From NCBI GenBank assembly GCA_017628675.1, contig JAGBYS010000216.1, positions 1-14,863 of the forward strand: a DNA stretch of 14,863 nt. Direction: 5' to 3'. Both the position numbers and the translations under genes were made by a program. The stretch's first letter is position 1. Every line of letters begins with the position of its first letter. The DNA is from Tidjanibacter sp. (GTDB taxonomy: Bacteria; Bacteroidota; Bacteroidia; Bacteroidales; Rikenellaceae). The notes beneath the pieces are model-generated. The model ran no database searches. It was not told where the DNA came from and was given only the letters and a program-made list of their open reading frames with translations. Positions 1 to 8,614 of the stretch are shown here, piece after piece.

Positions 1-46
1 AATCGAAAAAAGAAGATATAAAGCTAACACAAAAAACAGAGAAACT

Positions 47-1936
47 ATGAAAAAGACACTGGTTGACCTTTTTGAAGGCGCAGTTGCCAACTATCCAAAC
101 AATGTATTCTTGAAGGAGAAGATTGGCAACACCTGGACCGACACCACCTACACCCAGACTCGCGATATCGTCTATGAGATTGGTGCAGGTCTTGTGAAAC
201 TCGGCGTAGCACCCAAAGACAATATGTCGCTCCTCTCGGAGGGTAGGAATATGTGGATTATGTCGGAGCTTGCAATGTTCTACGCAGGCGCTGCCAATGT
301 GCCCCTGTCCATCAAACTCGAGGAGAGCAACGACCTGTTGTTCCGTCTGAGGCACTCCGACTCGAAATGGATTATCGTATCGAAAGGACAGCTCCCCAAG
401 ATCCGTCGCATCATCAACGACCTTCCCCTCATCCAGAAGGTTATCGTCATCGACCCCATTGAGGATCTGCAGGAGAAAGAGATCCTGATGGACGATGTGA
501 GGGCCCTGGGTCGTGAGCTCCTCGCAGAGGACAAAGAGGGCTTCCTCAAGATTGGTCAGGCTATCCAGAACGACGACCTGGCAACCATCACCTACACCAG
601 CGGTACCACCGCCGACCCCAAAGGCGTATGTCTGTCGCACCGCAACTACACCGCCAATGTGGAGCAGTCGCTCACTCTGATGGACATCCAGAGCGACTGG
701 CGTACCCTGATCATCCTCCCCTTGGACCACTGCTTTGCACACGTTGTAGGCTTCTACATCTTTATGCACAAGGGCGCACAGGTGGCCACCGTTCAGACCG
801 GAAAGACCGGCAACGCCACCCTCAAGAATATCCCCATCAACATCAAGGAGATTAAACCCCACATCATCCTCTCGGTGCCCACTCTGGCAAAGAACTTCAA
901 GAAGAACATCGAGACCAGCATCAAGGCTAAAGGTAAATTCGTGGAGACCCTCTACAACTGGGGCCTCAAGAACGCCATTGCCTACAACGGCAACAGCGAC
1001 AAGGAGCGTGGCAAGGGTCTGAAGGCTCTGCGCAAACCCCTCGTTTGGTTCTTCGACAAACTCGTCTTCTCGAAAGTTCGCGAGGGCTTCGGTGGCGAGC
1101 TGAAATTCTTCGTTGGCGGCGGCGCACTCTTGGACAAAGATTTGCAGGTATTCTTTATGGCAGTGGGTATGCCTATGTTCCAGGGCTACGGCCTGAGCGA
1201 GGCAACCCCCGTTATCTCCTCCAACGGTCCCCGCAGGTACCAGTTCGGCTCGAGCGGCGTGATGGTTAAACCCTTCGAGATGAAGATCTGCGATCCCGAC
1301 GGCAACGAGCTTCCCGAGGGCGAGAAGGGCGAGATGGTCTGCAAGGGCGAGAATGTGATGATGGGCTACTGGAAGAACGAGAGCTCCACCGCCGACACCG
1401 TGAAGGACGGCTGGTTGTACACCGGCGATATGGGTGCCATCAAGGGCGACCTACTGTATGTTTACGGCCGATTCAAGAGCCTTCTGATTGCTGCCGACGG
1501 CGAGAAATACTGCCCCGAGGGCATCGAGGAGGCCTATGTTTCTACCTCGAAGTTCATCGACCACGCAATTCTCCACAACAACCAGGATCCCTACACCACC
1601 CTTCTCATCTCCCCCAACAAGGAGGCTATGAAGGCTGCTCTCGCTCCCCTGAAACTCTCGCTCGATAGCGAGGAGGGCCAGAGGAAGATCATCGAGATGG
1701 TACAGGCCGACCTGAACGAGTATAAGAAAGGTGGCAAGTATGAGGGTCAGTTCCCCGAGCGTTGGTTGCCCGCAACCTTTGCGCTGCTGGATGAGCCCTT
1801 CACCGAGCAGAACCACCTGATCAACTCCACTATGAAGGTTGTTCGTGGCAAGGTAGAGGAGCACTTCGCTGCCCGCCTGGAGGCTATGTATACCCCCGAG
1901 GGTAAGGACATCTACTACAATGTAGGCAGGTTCTAA
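47..1936 (+). CDS. AMP-forming long-chain acyl-CoA synthetase (FadD/FAA1-like)
   Basis: 629-aa member of the AMP-dependent synthetase/ligase (ANL) superfamily. It should activate a fatty acid with ATP to an acyl-adenylate and then transfer it to CoA, feeding lipid synthesis or remodelling. Visible motifs in order: the Ser/Thr/Gly-rich AMP-binding loop at residues 182-193 (TYTSGTTADPKG), YGLSEATP at 381-388, WLYTGDMG at 456-463 with the ribose-binding Asp461, and GRFKS...GEKYCPEGIEE from 474. A Lys in STMKVVRGK near the C-terminus is the expected adenylation Lys. Length and the insert between motifs fit the long-chain (COG1022) branch rather than acetyl-CoA synthetases. The usual GRxKD motif reads GRFKS here, a mild deviation. 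The start at 47 has no clear Shine-Dalgarno, as is common in Bacteroidetes. The gene stands alone and ends just before a strong terminator. Family is confident; the acyl chain preference cannot be read from sequence. Confidence 0.93.
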   Translation: MKKTLVDLFEGAVANYPNNVFLKEKIGNTWTDTTYTQTRDIVYEIGAGLVKLGVAPKDNMSLLSEGRNMWIMSELAMFYAGAANVPLSIKLEESNDLLFRLRHSDSKWIIVSKGQLPKIRRIINDLPLIQKVIVIDPIEDLQEKEILMDDVRALGRELLAEDKEGFLKIGQAIQNDDLATITYTSGTTADPKGVCLSHRNYTANVEQSLTLMDIQSDWRTLIILPLDHCFAHVVGFYIFMHKGAQVATVQTGKTGNATLKNIPINIKEIKPHIILSVPTLAKNFKKNIETSIKAKGKFVETLYNWGLKNAIAYNGNSDKERGKGLKALRKPLVWFFDKLVFSKVREGFGGELKFFVGGGALLDKDLQVFFMAVGMPMFQGYGLSEATPVISSNGPRRYQFGSSGVMVKPFEMKICDPDGNELPEGEKGEMVCKGENVMMGYWKNESSTADTVKDGWLYTGDMGAIKGDLLYVYGRFKSLLIAADGEKYCPEGIEEAYVSTSKFIDHAILHNNQDPYTTLLISPNKEAMKAALAPLKLSLDSEEGQRKIIEMVQADLNEYKKGGKYEGQFPERWLPATFALLDEPFTEQNHLINSTMKVVRGKVEEHFAARLEAMYTPEGKDIYYNVGRF

Positions 1937-1956
1937 AGAGAACTCCAACAATAAAC

Positions 1957-2000
1957 AAAAACCAAAGGCTGACCCAATGAAGGTCAGCCTTTGGTTTTTT
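1957..2000 (+). terminator. Rho-independent terminator of the acyl-CoA synthetase gene
   Basis: A perfect 14-bp stem (1961-1974 with 1982-1995, core CCAAAGGCTGACC) has a 7-nt loop and is extended by four A-T pairs. It runs into a T tract (1995-2000). It begins about 20 nt after the stop codon, a textbook intrinsic terminator. Confidence 0.93.
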
Positions 2001-2114
2001 ACTACAATGGTTCCAGGAATTCTTGTTACCCTTGTTATCTCAATTTTGAATTTTGAATTTCTATGGTCTTATGGGCATAAAATTTGATTCTTTGGGCCGA
2101 AAGAGCCACACGGG

Positions 2115-2129
2115 CACAATAAAATTGTG
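2115..2129. repeat. Small inverted repeat upstream of the pseudouridine synthase promoter
   Basis: CACAAT-AAA-ATTGTG is a 6-bp inverted repeat with a 3-nt spacer. It lies about 40 bases upstream of the presumed -7 box. An overlapping alternative pairing uses GCCACA (2105-2110) and TGTGGC (2126-2131). It could be a regulator site, but short palindromes arise by chance in AT-rich spacers. The rest of the 1937-2199 gap holds the upstream terminator, a TTTTGAA-type AT repeat near 2044-2060 and the promoter; no gene is seen there. Confidence 0.3.
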
Positions 2130-2158
2130 GCGCGGGGCGTATAAATCAAAAAAATAAT

Positions 2159-2166
2159 TACATTTG
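2159..2166 (+). promoter_or_regulatory. Putative Bacteroidetes -7 promoter box (TACATTTG)
   Basis: TACATTTG matches the Bacteroidetes sigma-ABfr -7 consensus TAnnTTTG exactly. It would put the transcription start near 2173, giving a leader of roughly 27 nt before the ATG at 2200. No good -33 TTTG lies at the usual 19-21 nt spacing; the nearest TTG (2125) is too far. The call therefore rests on the -7 box and its position. Confidence 0.55.
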
Positions 2167-2199
2167 CACCACAATTACAACACCTTACATATTACAACA

Positions 2200-3792
2200 A
2201 TGATCAAGACAGACTCACCCGTGAGGGCACACTCTGAACAAGAGGAGAGCTACAAAGCTTTCACCAAAGACAAAAGAACAAGAACAACCAGCAGGAGTAA
2301 CGACGCTGTATTCTCCTCCTCACGCCAATCTGTAGGCGAGGAGCGCACCGAGAAGCGCCACTCCTACAATCCCAATTTCACACGCGATAATCAGCTAACC
2401 GAGCGCAACCGCCGTCAGGCAGAGTTCCGCTCCGAGCGACCCTATGGTAACCGTGAGGGCGGCGAGCGTGGCGGATTTGGTCGTGAGCGCAACTTCAACC
2501 GTGAGGAGCGCCCCAGCTATGGCAACCGTGAGGAGCGTGGCGGCTTTGGCCGTGAGCGTTCGTTCAACCGCGAGGGTGGCTACCAGCAGCGTGAGCGCTC
2601 GTTTAATCGCGAGGAGCGCTCGTTTAATCGCGAGGAGCGCCCCAGCTACGGCAACCGCGAGGAGCGTGGCGGATTTGGTCGTGAGCGCAACTTCAACTGT
2701 GAGGAGCGTGGTGGCTTCGGCCGTGAGCGTTCGTTTAACCGCGAGGGCGGCTACCAGCAGCGTGAGCGCAACTTCAATCGTGAGGAGCGCCCCGGCTACG
2801 GCAACCGCGAGGAGCGTTCGTTTGGTCGTGAGGAGCGCTCGTTTAACCGCGAGGGCGGTTTCAATCGTGAGCGCAACTTCAACCGTGAGGAGCGCCCCTA
2901 TGGCAACCGTGAGCGTTCATTTAACCGCGAGGGCGGCTTCAAGAGAGCAGGTGCCAAGCCCGCAGGTCGCAAACCCTTCGGCGAGCGCCGTTCGGAGCCA
3001 AAGAGCTTCGTCAATACCGCCAACCAGTACACCCTGGAGAACTACCCCAGCTATGAGGCACCTCAGCAGGAGGGCGCTATCCGCCTGAACCGCTACATCT
3101 CGATGTCGGGCATCTGCTCGCGTAGGGAGGCCGACGAGTACATCACCCGTGGCGAGATCACCGTCAATGGCGTAGTTGTCACCGAGCTCGGCAGCAAGGT
3201 TATGCCCGAGGATGTGGTGTGCTACAATGGCGAGCAGATCAAGAACGAGAAGAAGGTCTACATCGTGATGAACAAGCCCAAAGGCTTTGTGACCACTCTC
3301 GATGACCCCCACGCCGACAAGAGCGTTATGGATCTGGTGAAGAACGCCTGCACCGAGCGCATCTACCCCGTGGGCCGATTGGACAAAAACTCCGTGGGCG
3401 TGCTGCTGCTGACCAACGATGGCGATCTGGCCAAGAAGCTCACCCACCCCACCTATGAGAAGAAGAAAATCTACCAGGTGAGCCTCGACAAGCACCTCAC
3501 CCGTAGCGATATGGAGCAGATGATTATGGGTATCACCCTCGAGGATGGCGACATCGCCGCCGACGACATCTGCTATGTGGAGGACCCCAAGATGAAGAAT
3601 GCCGTGGGCATCGAGATTCACTCGGGTCGTAACCGTATCGTGCGTCGTATGTTTGAGCATATGGGCTACCACGTAGGCAAGCTCGACAGGGTCTACTTTG
3701 CGGGCCTTACCAAGCAGAAACTCAAGCGTGGCGAGTGGCGTTTCCTCACCGAGAAAGAGGTGGCAATGCTCAAGTCGGGCAGCTACGAGTAG
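2200..3792 (+). CDS. RsuA/RluB-family rRNA pseudouridine synthase with long Arg/Glu/Gly-rich N-terminal repeat region
   Basis: 530 aa from the ATG at 2200. An in-frame TTG at 2164 lies inside the -7 promoter box and is rejected as a start. The enzyme isomerises a uridine in rRNA, most likely in the 23S peptidyl-transferase region as RluB does. From about residue 294 there is an S4 RNA-binding domain (IRLNRYISMSGICSRREADEYI...GEITVNG). It is followed by the catalytic domain with GRLDKNSVGVLLLTNDG at about 392-408, where Asp395 is the catalytic nucleophile. The conserved C-terminal motif GRNRIVRRMFEHMGY is also present. Residues about 80-247 are a low-complexity, strongly charged region built from NREERP, YGNREER, GGFGRER and SFNRE blocks, predicted to be disordered and to bind RNA. 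Disordered basic extensions on this family are known in Bacteroidetes. The gene is monocistronic between two terminators. RluB versus a related subgroup is not certain. Confidence 0.92.
   Translation: MIKTDSPVRAHSEQEESYKAFTKDKRTRTTSRSNDAVFSSSRQSVGEERTEKRHSYNPNFTRDNQLTERNRRQAEFRSERPYGNREGGERGGFGRERNFNREERPSYGNREERGGFGRERSFNREGGYQQRERSFNREERSFNREERPSYGNREERGGFGRERNFNCEERGGFGRERSFNREGGYQQRERNFNREERPGYGNREERSFGREERSFNREGGFNRERNFNREERPYGNRERSFNREGGFKRAGAKPAGRKPFGERRSEPKSFVNTANQYTLENYPSYEAPQQEGAIRLNRYISMSGICSRREADEYITRGEITVNGVVVTELGSKVMPEDVVCYNGEQIKNEKKVYIVMNKPKGFVTTLDDPHADKSVMDLVKNACTERIYPVGRLDKNSVGVLLLTNDGDLAKKLTHPTYEKKKIYQVSLDKHLTRSDMEQMIMGITLEDGDIAADDICYVEDPKMKNAVGIEIHSGRNRIVRRMFEHMGYHVGKLDRVYFAGLTKQKLKRGEWRFLTEKEVAMLKSGSYE
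2437..2940 (+). repeat. Degenerate in-frame tandem repeats encoding Arg/Glu/Gly-rich segment
   Basis: About 500 bp of imperfect in-frame repeats. The anchor block NREERP(S)YGNREER begins near 2497, 2626, 2776 and 2881, giving unit lengths of 43, 50 and 35 codons built from shuffled sub-blocks (GGFGRER, SFNRE, GGYQQRER). Codons vary between copies (CGT/CGC, AAC/AAT), so selection acts on the protein as well as on recent duplication. One block has Cys (TGT at 2698-2700) where all others have Arg, a single C-to-T change. Confidence 0.9.
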
Positions 3793-3848
3793 AGCACAAC
3801 ACTCCGTGGGTTGGGCGCTACCGGCAGCCCTCCCCCAAGCAACACAGC

Positions 3849-3884
3849 AAAGGCCACCCCTCTTTTCGGGTGGCCTTCTTTCAT
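3849..3884 (+). terminator. Intrinsic terminator after the pseudouridine synthase gene
   Basis: A perfect 10-bp G+C-rich stem AAGGCCACCC/GGGTGGCCTT (3850-3859 with 3868-3877) has an 8-nt loop and is followed by a short T-rich stretch CTTTC. It lies about 57 nt after the stop codon and before the next gene's start. Confidence 0.8.
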
Positions 3885-3919
3885 CCCCCCACACCGATAA
3901 TTCCAACTATAAAACACAA

Positions 3920-6148
3920 ATGAAAGCAATCATCAAACAGATTTTGGCTGTGCTACTGCTGGCCGCCGCTCCTCTGGCAGCCTCGGCACAACGCCCCGCG
4001 ATAGACGACCCTGCGGCCCCTGGGCGCAAGAGTGTAGGCCTTGTGCTGAGCGGTGGTGGCGCCAAGGGTGCTGCCCACCTGAGGGTCATCAAGGCCATCG
4101 AGGAGGCGGGCATCCCCATCGACTACATAGCCGGCACCTCCATAGGCTCCATCATTGGCGGCCTCTATGCGGTGGGCTACAGCGTGGAGGAGATCGAGGA
4201 GCTCTACACCTCGATGAATTGGTTCGACATCTTCACCGATCGCCACTCGCGTGAGAGGCAACTCTTTGCCGACAAGAAAAAGGACGACGCCTATATGTTC
4301 GACCTGCTCCTCTCGACCGACAACATCACCTTACCGAGCGGCATAGTCCGTGGCGACAGGTTTATGGACCAGCTGAGCGAACTGCTGCTGGGCTATCAGC
4401 ATATGGACTCCTTCGACTCGCTCCCAATCCCCTTTGCGTGCATCTCCTACGATATGAACACCGGCAGCGAGTATGTGGCCCGTGGTGGCAATCTGGCTGC
4501 CGCCATAAGGGCGAGTATGTCCATTCCGGGGGTCTTCAAACCCGTAAAGTATCAGGATATGGTGCTGGTCGACGGCGGCGTCTACAACAACTTTCCCGTG
4601 GATGTGGCCAAGGATATGGGTGCCGACATAGTCATCGGTGTGGACCTCACGGACGGCCTGAGGACCAATGGCGATATTGAGAATATGGTGCTCATCTTCG
4701 AGCAGCTCACAACCTTCCTCGGGCGCGACAACTACAACCGCAATGTGGCCCTGTGTGACTACTACATCCACCCCGAGGTGGCACCCTACACGGCTGCGAG
4801 TTTCAACACCGAGGCTGTCGATTCGCTTGTGATGCGTGGCCAGCGTGAGGCCGACCGTCACCGTGAGGGCCTCCAGAAGCTCCGCAAGGAGATAGGCCTG
4901 CCCGAGGGCTACCGTCCGCCCAAGCGTGACCGCCACTACTCCAATCAGACACTCCTTAGGATTGGGGGCATAAACCTCAAAGGTTTCTCTCGCTCCGAGA
5001 TAAGGCTCATCAACGACTTTCTGGACCTGAAGCCCTACACCACCGTCACACGCGAGGAGTTCAACCGCAACATTGAGCGCATCCGCACCCTCGGAGGCTT
5101 CGACTTTGTGACCTACTCGCTATCGAGTGAGCCCCCCTACGACCTGACCATCAGCGTCGACGAGAGGCAGAACACCTCGGTGCACGTCGGCTTCCGCTTC
5201 GACTCTCAAGAGCTCGCATCGCTCCTGCTGGGCACCGAGATAACCCTGCGTGGCAACTATTTCAAGCCCAAGATTGCACTCACCACACGCCTGAACGACA
5301 ACCCCTATTTTGAGGTCGAGGCCTCCAGCAGCAGGGTCTTCTTCGGCGAGTTCTCGTTCCACTACCGTTACCAGTACAACAACTTCGCCTTCTACAAGGC
5401 GGACAGGCGCTCCCACACCTCCACCTTCAACCTCCACAACCTGGGCTTCAAGTTCGCCGACATCTATCTGCGCAACTTCAACCTCTCGGCAGGCATCTCG
5501 GGCGACATCTTCGACTTCCACGAAACATTCTACGAGGGTGGTATGATTGAGGCCGAGTCGGAGGGATACATCAACTACGACCTCTCGGGCCACTACGACA
5601 ACCTCAACGACGCCTACATCCCCACGGAGGGCTGGTCGCTCGACATCTCCTACAGGCTCCACACCAACAACGGCCTTGAGGTGCATCATCACACCCCCTT
5701 TGCTGCCCTTCAATATAGGCTCACGGGGGCCCTTCCCGTAAATGATTGGATCACGGTGGTGCCCTCGCTCTATGGTCGCACACTCATAGGCCCCAACCCC
5801 ACCTACCCCTATCGCAACGCTATGGGAGGCATACTCCCCGCAAGGTACATACCCCAGCAGATGCCCTTTGTCGGCATACAGCACATCGAGCAGTTCGACA
5901 ACTCGGTGATGGTTGCAGCCCTCGAGGCGAGGATGAAGATCTCCGGCAGCCACTATCTCTCGGCCATCTGCAATGGACTGATACAGCACGACGACTTCCG
6001 CCGTATGTTCCGTGGCGAGGAGGCGCTCGTGGGCTTTGGTCTGAAGTACACCTACAACACCTCACTCGGACCCCTCACGGTGCTTGCCAGCGGCACCAAC
6101 CACTCACCCGTGGGCGGCCTCTATCTGAGTTTTGGCAAGAATTTCTAA
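3920..6148 (+). CDS. Exported patatin-like phospholipase with POTRA and outer-membrane beta-barrel (type Vd autotransporter-like)
   Basis: 742 aa. The start is the ATG at 3920. A longer open frame from 3698 overlaps the previous gene and its terminator and would hide the signal peptide. Residues 1-23 form a Sec signal ending ASA|Q. Residues about 37-245 are a patatin domain: oxyanion loop SGGGAKG (44-50), nucleophile Ser74 in GTSIG, and catalytic Asp218 in DGG, so a Ser-Asp lipid acyl hydrolase is expected. Residues about 343-415 fit a single POTRA domain (LLRIGGINLKGFSRSEI...). The remainder is a predicted BamA/D15-like barrel ending in Phe, typical of outer-membrane insertion. This order matches PlpD of Pseudomonas and FplA of Fusobacterium, so the lipase domain is likely periplasmic or surface-exposed. 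Oddity: Arg55 replaces a Gly usual in the helix after the oxyanion loop (AAHLRVIK). Substrate is unknown. Confidence 0.9.
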   Translation: MKAIIKQILAVLLLAAAPLAASAQRPAIDDPAAPGRKSVGLVLSGGGAKGAAHLRVIKAIEEAGIPIDYIAGTSIGSIIGGLYAVGYSVEEIEELYTSMNWFDIFTDRHSRERQLFADKKKDDAYMFDLLLSTDNITLPSGIVRGDRFMDQLSELLLGYQHMDSFDSLPIPFACISYDMNTGSEYVARGGNLAAAIRASMSIPGVFKPVKYQDMVLVDGGVYNNFPVDVAKDMGADIVIGVDLTDGLRTNGDIENMVLIFEQLTTFLGRDNYNRNVALCDYYIHPEVAPYTAASFNTEAVDSLVMRGQREADRHREGLQKLRKEIGLPEGYRPPKRDRHYSNQTLLRIGGINLKGFSRSEIRLINDFLDLKPYTTVTREEFNRNIERIRTLGGFDFVTYSLSSEPPYDLTISVDERQNTSVHVGFRFDSQELASLLLGTEITLRGNYFKPKIALTTRLNDNPYFEVEASSSRVFFGEFSFHYRYQYNNFAFYKADRRSHTSTFNLHNLGFKFADIYLRNFNLSAGISGDIFDFHETFYEGGMIEAESEGYINYDLSGHYDNLNDAYIPTEGWSLDISYRLHTNNGLEVHHHTPFAALQYRLTGALPVNDWITVVPSLYGRTLIGPNPTYPYRNAMGGILPARYIPQQMPFVGIQHIEQFDNSVMVAALEARMKISGSHYLSAICNGLIQHDDFRRMFRGEEALVGFGLKYTYNTSLGPLTVLASGTNHSPVGGLYLSFGKNF

Positions 6149-6178
6149 CGAGTGGATAATTCGTTTTACTGGGTAGCA

Positions 6179-6224
6179 ATAAACACAAGAGCCCGCCAAA
6201 CACTTGGCGGGCTCTTGTGTTTAT
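6179..6224. terminator. Bidirectional hairpin between convergent genes
   Basis: A perfect 21-bp stem (6179-6199 with 6204-6224; core ACAAGAGCCCGCCAA) has a 4-nt loop. It sits in the 89-nt gap between the convergent patatin gene and the ATPase K gene. T-rich ends flank the stem on both strands (GTGTTTAT), so it can plausibly end transcription from both sides, although neither side has a long pure T run. Confidence 0.82.
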
Positions 6225-6237
6225 GTGGGTGCTAAAA

Positions 6238-6768
<531 letters not shown>

Positions 6769-6790
6769 TTAGTTTGTTAATTTATTAAAT

Positions 6791-8614
6791 TTAGTTTTGT
6801 TTTTGTTTCCTGAAAGGGGTGTAAATTCGGGTCGAAGCCTCGAAACCTGCGTTCTTGTAGAACTCAATGAAGGTGAGTCGCATAGGGTGAACGAAGGCAC
6901 CAATGGCCGACATAAAGATGTTGATACCGTGACCGAAGGCCAGGATGAGGAACATCACCAACTGGCGCAATCCGGGGGTATCGGGAGCAAGGCTGCCTGC
7001 AAGGTCGTTGAACACCACCGCCAGAGCACCACCCGAAAGGCTGATTGCAAACAGACGGACATAGCTAAGTACATCGCCCAACAGACCTGTGAGGTTGTTG
7101 TAGGTATCCCACAGACCCGAGCCGAAGTTAACGAGCGGGTTGCGGTTGGGGTTGTTAAGGAGCAGCATCAGGACTGCACCCACGCCCAAGATACCCAGGC
7201 ACAAGGGCGACGAGAAGCCGAAGCCCTCAACACCCACCATCGGCAGCAGGAATGCCAAGAGGCAGTCCACCAAGATGATAAGCCAACCCAGAGTGCCAAA
7301 CGAGTACTTAAATCCGTAGGCAATCGTGGTGTTTATCACATTGAGCACCAGTGCGAAAATGATCTGCACAATACCGCAGCCAAGAGCGATATAGAAGAGC
7401 TGGTCGTTGATGGTCTGCATCGCATTGTCGTACCACTCGGGCACGCCCTTGCCGATGAGCGAAACGCCATAGACATTACCCACCAACAGACCAAAGAGCA
7501 CCGAGCCCAGACCCAACCACATAACAAGCTGGGAGATGAGGCCCATACCCTTCATCTTCTTCAGATACATAAACAGACCAATGAGGAAGAATGTTGCACC
7601 GTAGCCCGCATCGCCAATACAGAAGCCGAAGAAGAGCATATAGAAGGGTGCAAAGTACCTCGTAAGGTCCATAGTGCCATACTTGGGAACAGCATAGAAG
7701 TCGCCCACGAACTCAAAGGGTTTGGCAAACCAGCCGTTCTTGAGTTTCACGGGGGTGTCGTCCTCCATTGTGGGTTTCTCCTTCACGAAGATCACATCGC
7801 CCTCGGCCTCCAGCATAGCGTCAACCTCGGCGGCGTTCTCCTCGGGAGCCCAACCCTGAAGTACGATGAGTTTGCCCTCAGCCTCCTTATCGCCACAACG
7901 GCTCACCTGGCTGAACTGGAGTTCATCCTTGAGTCCGTTGGCGTGGTCGGCGATGAGCTCCTGGCTTGCCACACAGCGGGCCATAACCTTGTCCCACTCT
8001 GCCTTCTCGGCCTCCAGAGCCTTCACCTCGGCATACTTCTCCGAGGCGTTGAGCTTGGGAGTCCTTACGGGCTGTGCGTCAATCTGGGGTGCGGGCTCAC
8101 CCTGGCGGCCTACGGCCACGAAGTAGGTGGTGCCGTTGTGCTCTGCAATGGGCTCAACGGTGTACTGCTCGCCCCACACTTTCATACCCTGCACAAACTC
8201 GTTGGTGTAGCAGGAGTAGAAGTAGAGCACGATGCCCTCCCTGGCAAGCTGCTCGATAGTCGAGGGGGTGAAGTCGCCCCACATAGCCAGCTCCTCGGCC
8301 TCCTTGGTGGCCTTGGCAATCTGCACTCCGAGGCTCTCGAGGTGACTCGAGGCGGCTACATACTGCTCATAGGCCTCCTCGCCCGAGGCGAAGGGCTCAC
8401 CACCCTGGTAGGCAGGATTCTTCTTGAGGGCTGTGAAGCTCTCGGTTGCGGCCTTGTGGGCCTCAATCTGGCCAAGCACCTCACGCTCTTTCTCATTGGG
8501 TTCCCATCCAGCGGTTGTGATGTCCACAACGCCGAGTTCCTGCAAACGAGCCAGGAACTCCTCCTGTGCCTTATGATAGAGCACAAGAGTATATTTGTTC
8601 ATCTTTACTATCAT
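6791..8614 (-). CDS. ntpI: V-type ATP synthase subunit I (stator/membrane a-subunit)
   Basis: 607 aa. The N-terminal half (about 1-310) is soluble, with helical and coiled segments, and contacts the peripheral stalk. The C-terminal half has about seven membrane helices and forms the ion half-channels against the K ring. Diagnostic motifs are LLGDVLSYVRLFAISLSG (about 511-528), with Arg520 as the expected essential Arg facing the ring carboxylate, and GHGINIFMSAIGAFVHPMRLTFIEFY (about 561-586), with a second conserved Arg579. The ATG at 8614 overlaps the stop of subunit D by 4 nt (ATGA), implying translational coupling. A second in-frame ATG at 8602 (Met5) is an alternative start. Length is slightly below the 640-680 aa of many archaeal-type I subunits. 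Confidence 0.93.
   Translation of the reverse strand: MIVKMNKYTLVLYHKAQEEFLARLQELGVVDITTAGWEPNEKEREVLGQIEAHKAATESFTALKKNPAYQGGEPFASGEEAYEQYVAASSHLESLGVQIAKATKEAEELAMWGDFTPSTIEQLAREGIVLYFYSCYTNEFVQGMKVWGEQYTVEPIAEHNGTTYFVAVGRQGEPAPQIDAQPVRTPKLNASEKYAEVKALEAEKAEWDKVMARCVASQELIADHANGLKDELQFSQVSRCGDKEAEGKLIVLQGWAPEENAAEVDAMLEAEGDVIFVKEKPTMEDDTPVKLKNGWFAKPFEFVGDFYAVPKYGTMDLTRYFAPFYMLFFGFCIGDAGYGATFFLIGLFMYLKKMKGMGLISQLVMWLGLGSVLFGLLVGNVYGVSLIGKGVPEWYDNAMQTINDQLFYIALGCGIVQIIFALVLNVINTTIAYGFKYSFGTLGWLIILVDCLLAFLLPMVGVEGFGFSSPLCLGILGVGAVLMLLLNNPNRNPLVNFGSGLWDTYNNLTGLLGDVLSYVRLFAISLSGGALAVVFNDLAGSLAPDTPGLRQLVMFLILAFGHGINIFMSAIGAFVHPMRLTFIEFYKNAGFEASTRIYTPFRKQKQN

Noticed and set aside
2164..2199. TTG start 12 codons upstream for the pseudouridine synthase
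   Set aside because: The TTG is part of the TACATTTG promoter element, and an ATG follows at 2200.
2444..3088. 214-codon second-frame open reading frame over the repeat region
   Set aside because: A repetitive Ala/Val/Ser/Arg shadow produced by the in-frame repeats of the real gene.
2917..3906. 329-codon minus-strand open frame opposite the pseudouridine synthase
   Set aside because: It is antisense to the S4 and catalytic domains and crosses the intrinsic terminator; no domain is recognisable.
3698..3919. 74-codon N-terminal extension of the patatin gene
   Set aside because: It overlaps the previous gene and its terminator in another frame and would bury a clean signal peptide that starts at the ATG at 3920.
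5120..5989. 289-codon minus-strand open frame opposite the patatin barrel
   Set aside because: It is antisense to the conserved beta-barrel region; composition is a Val/Gly/Glu-rich shadow.
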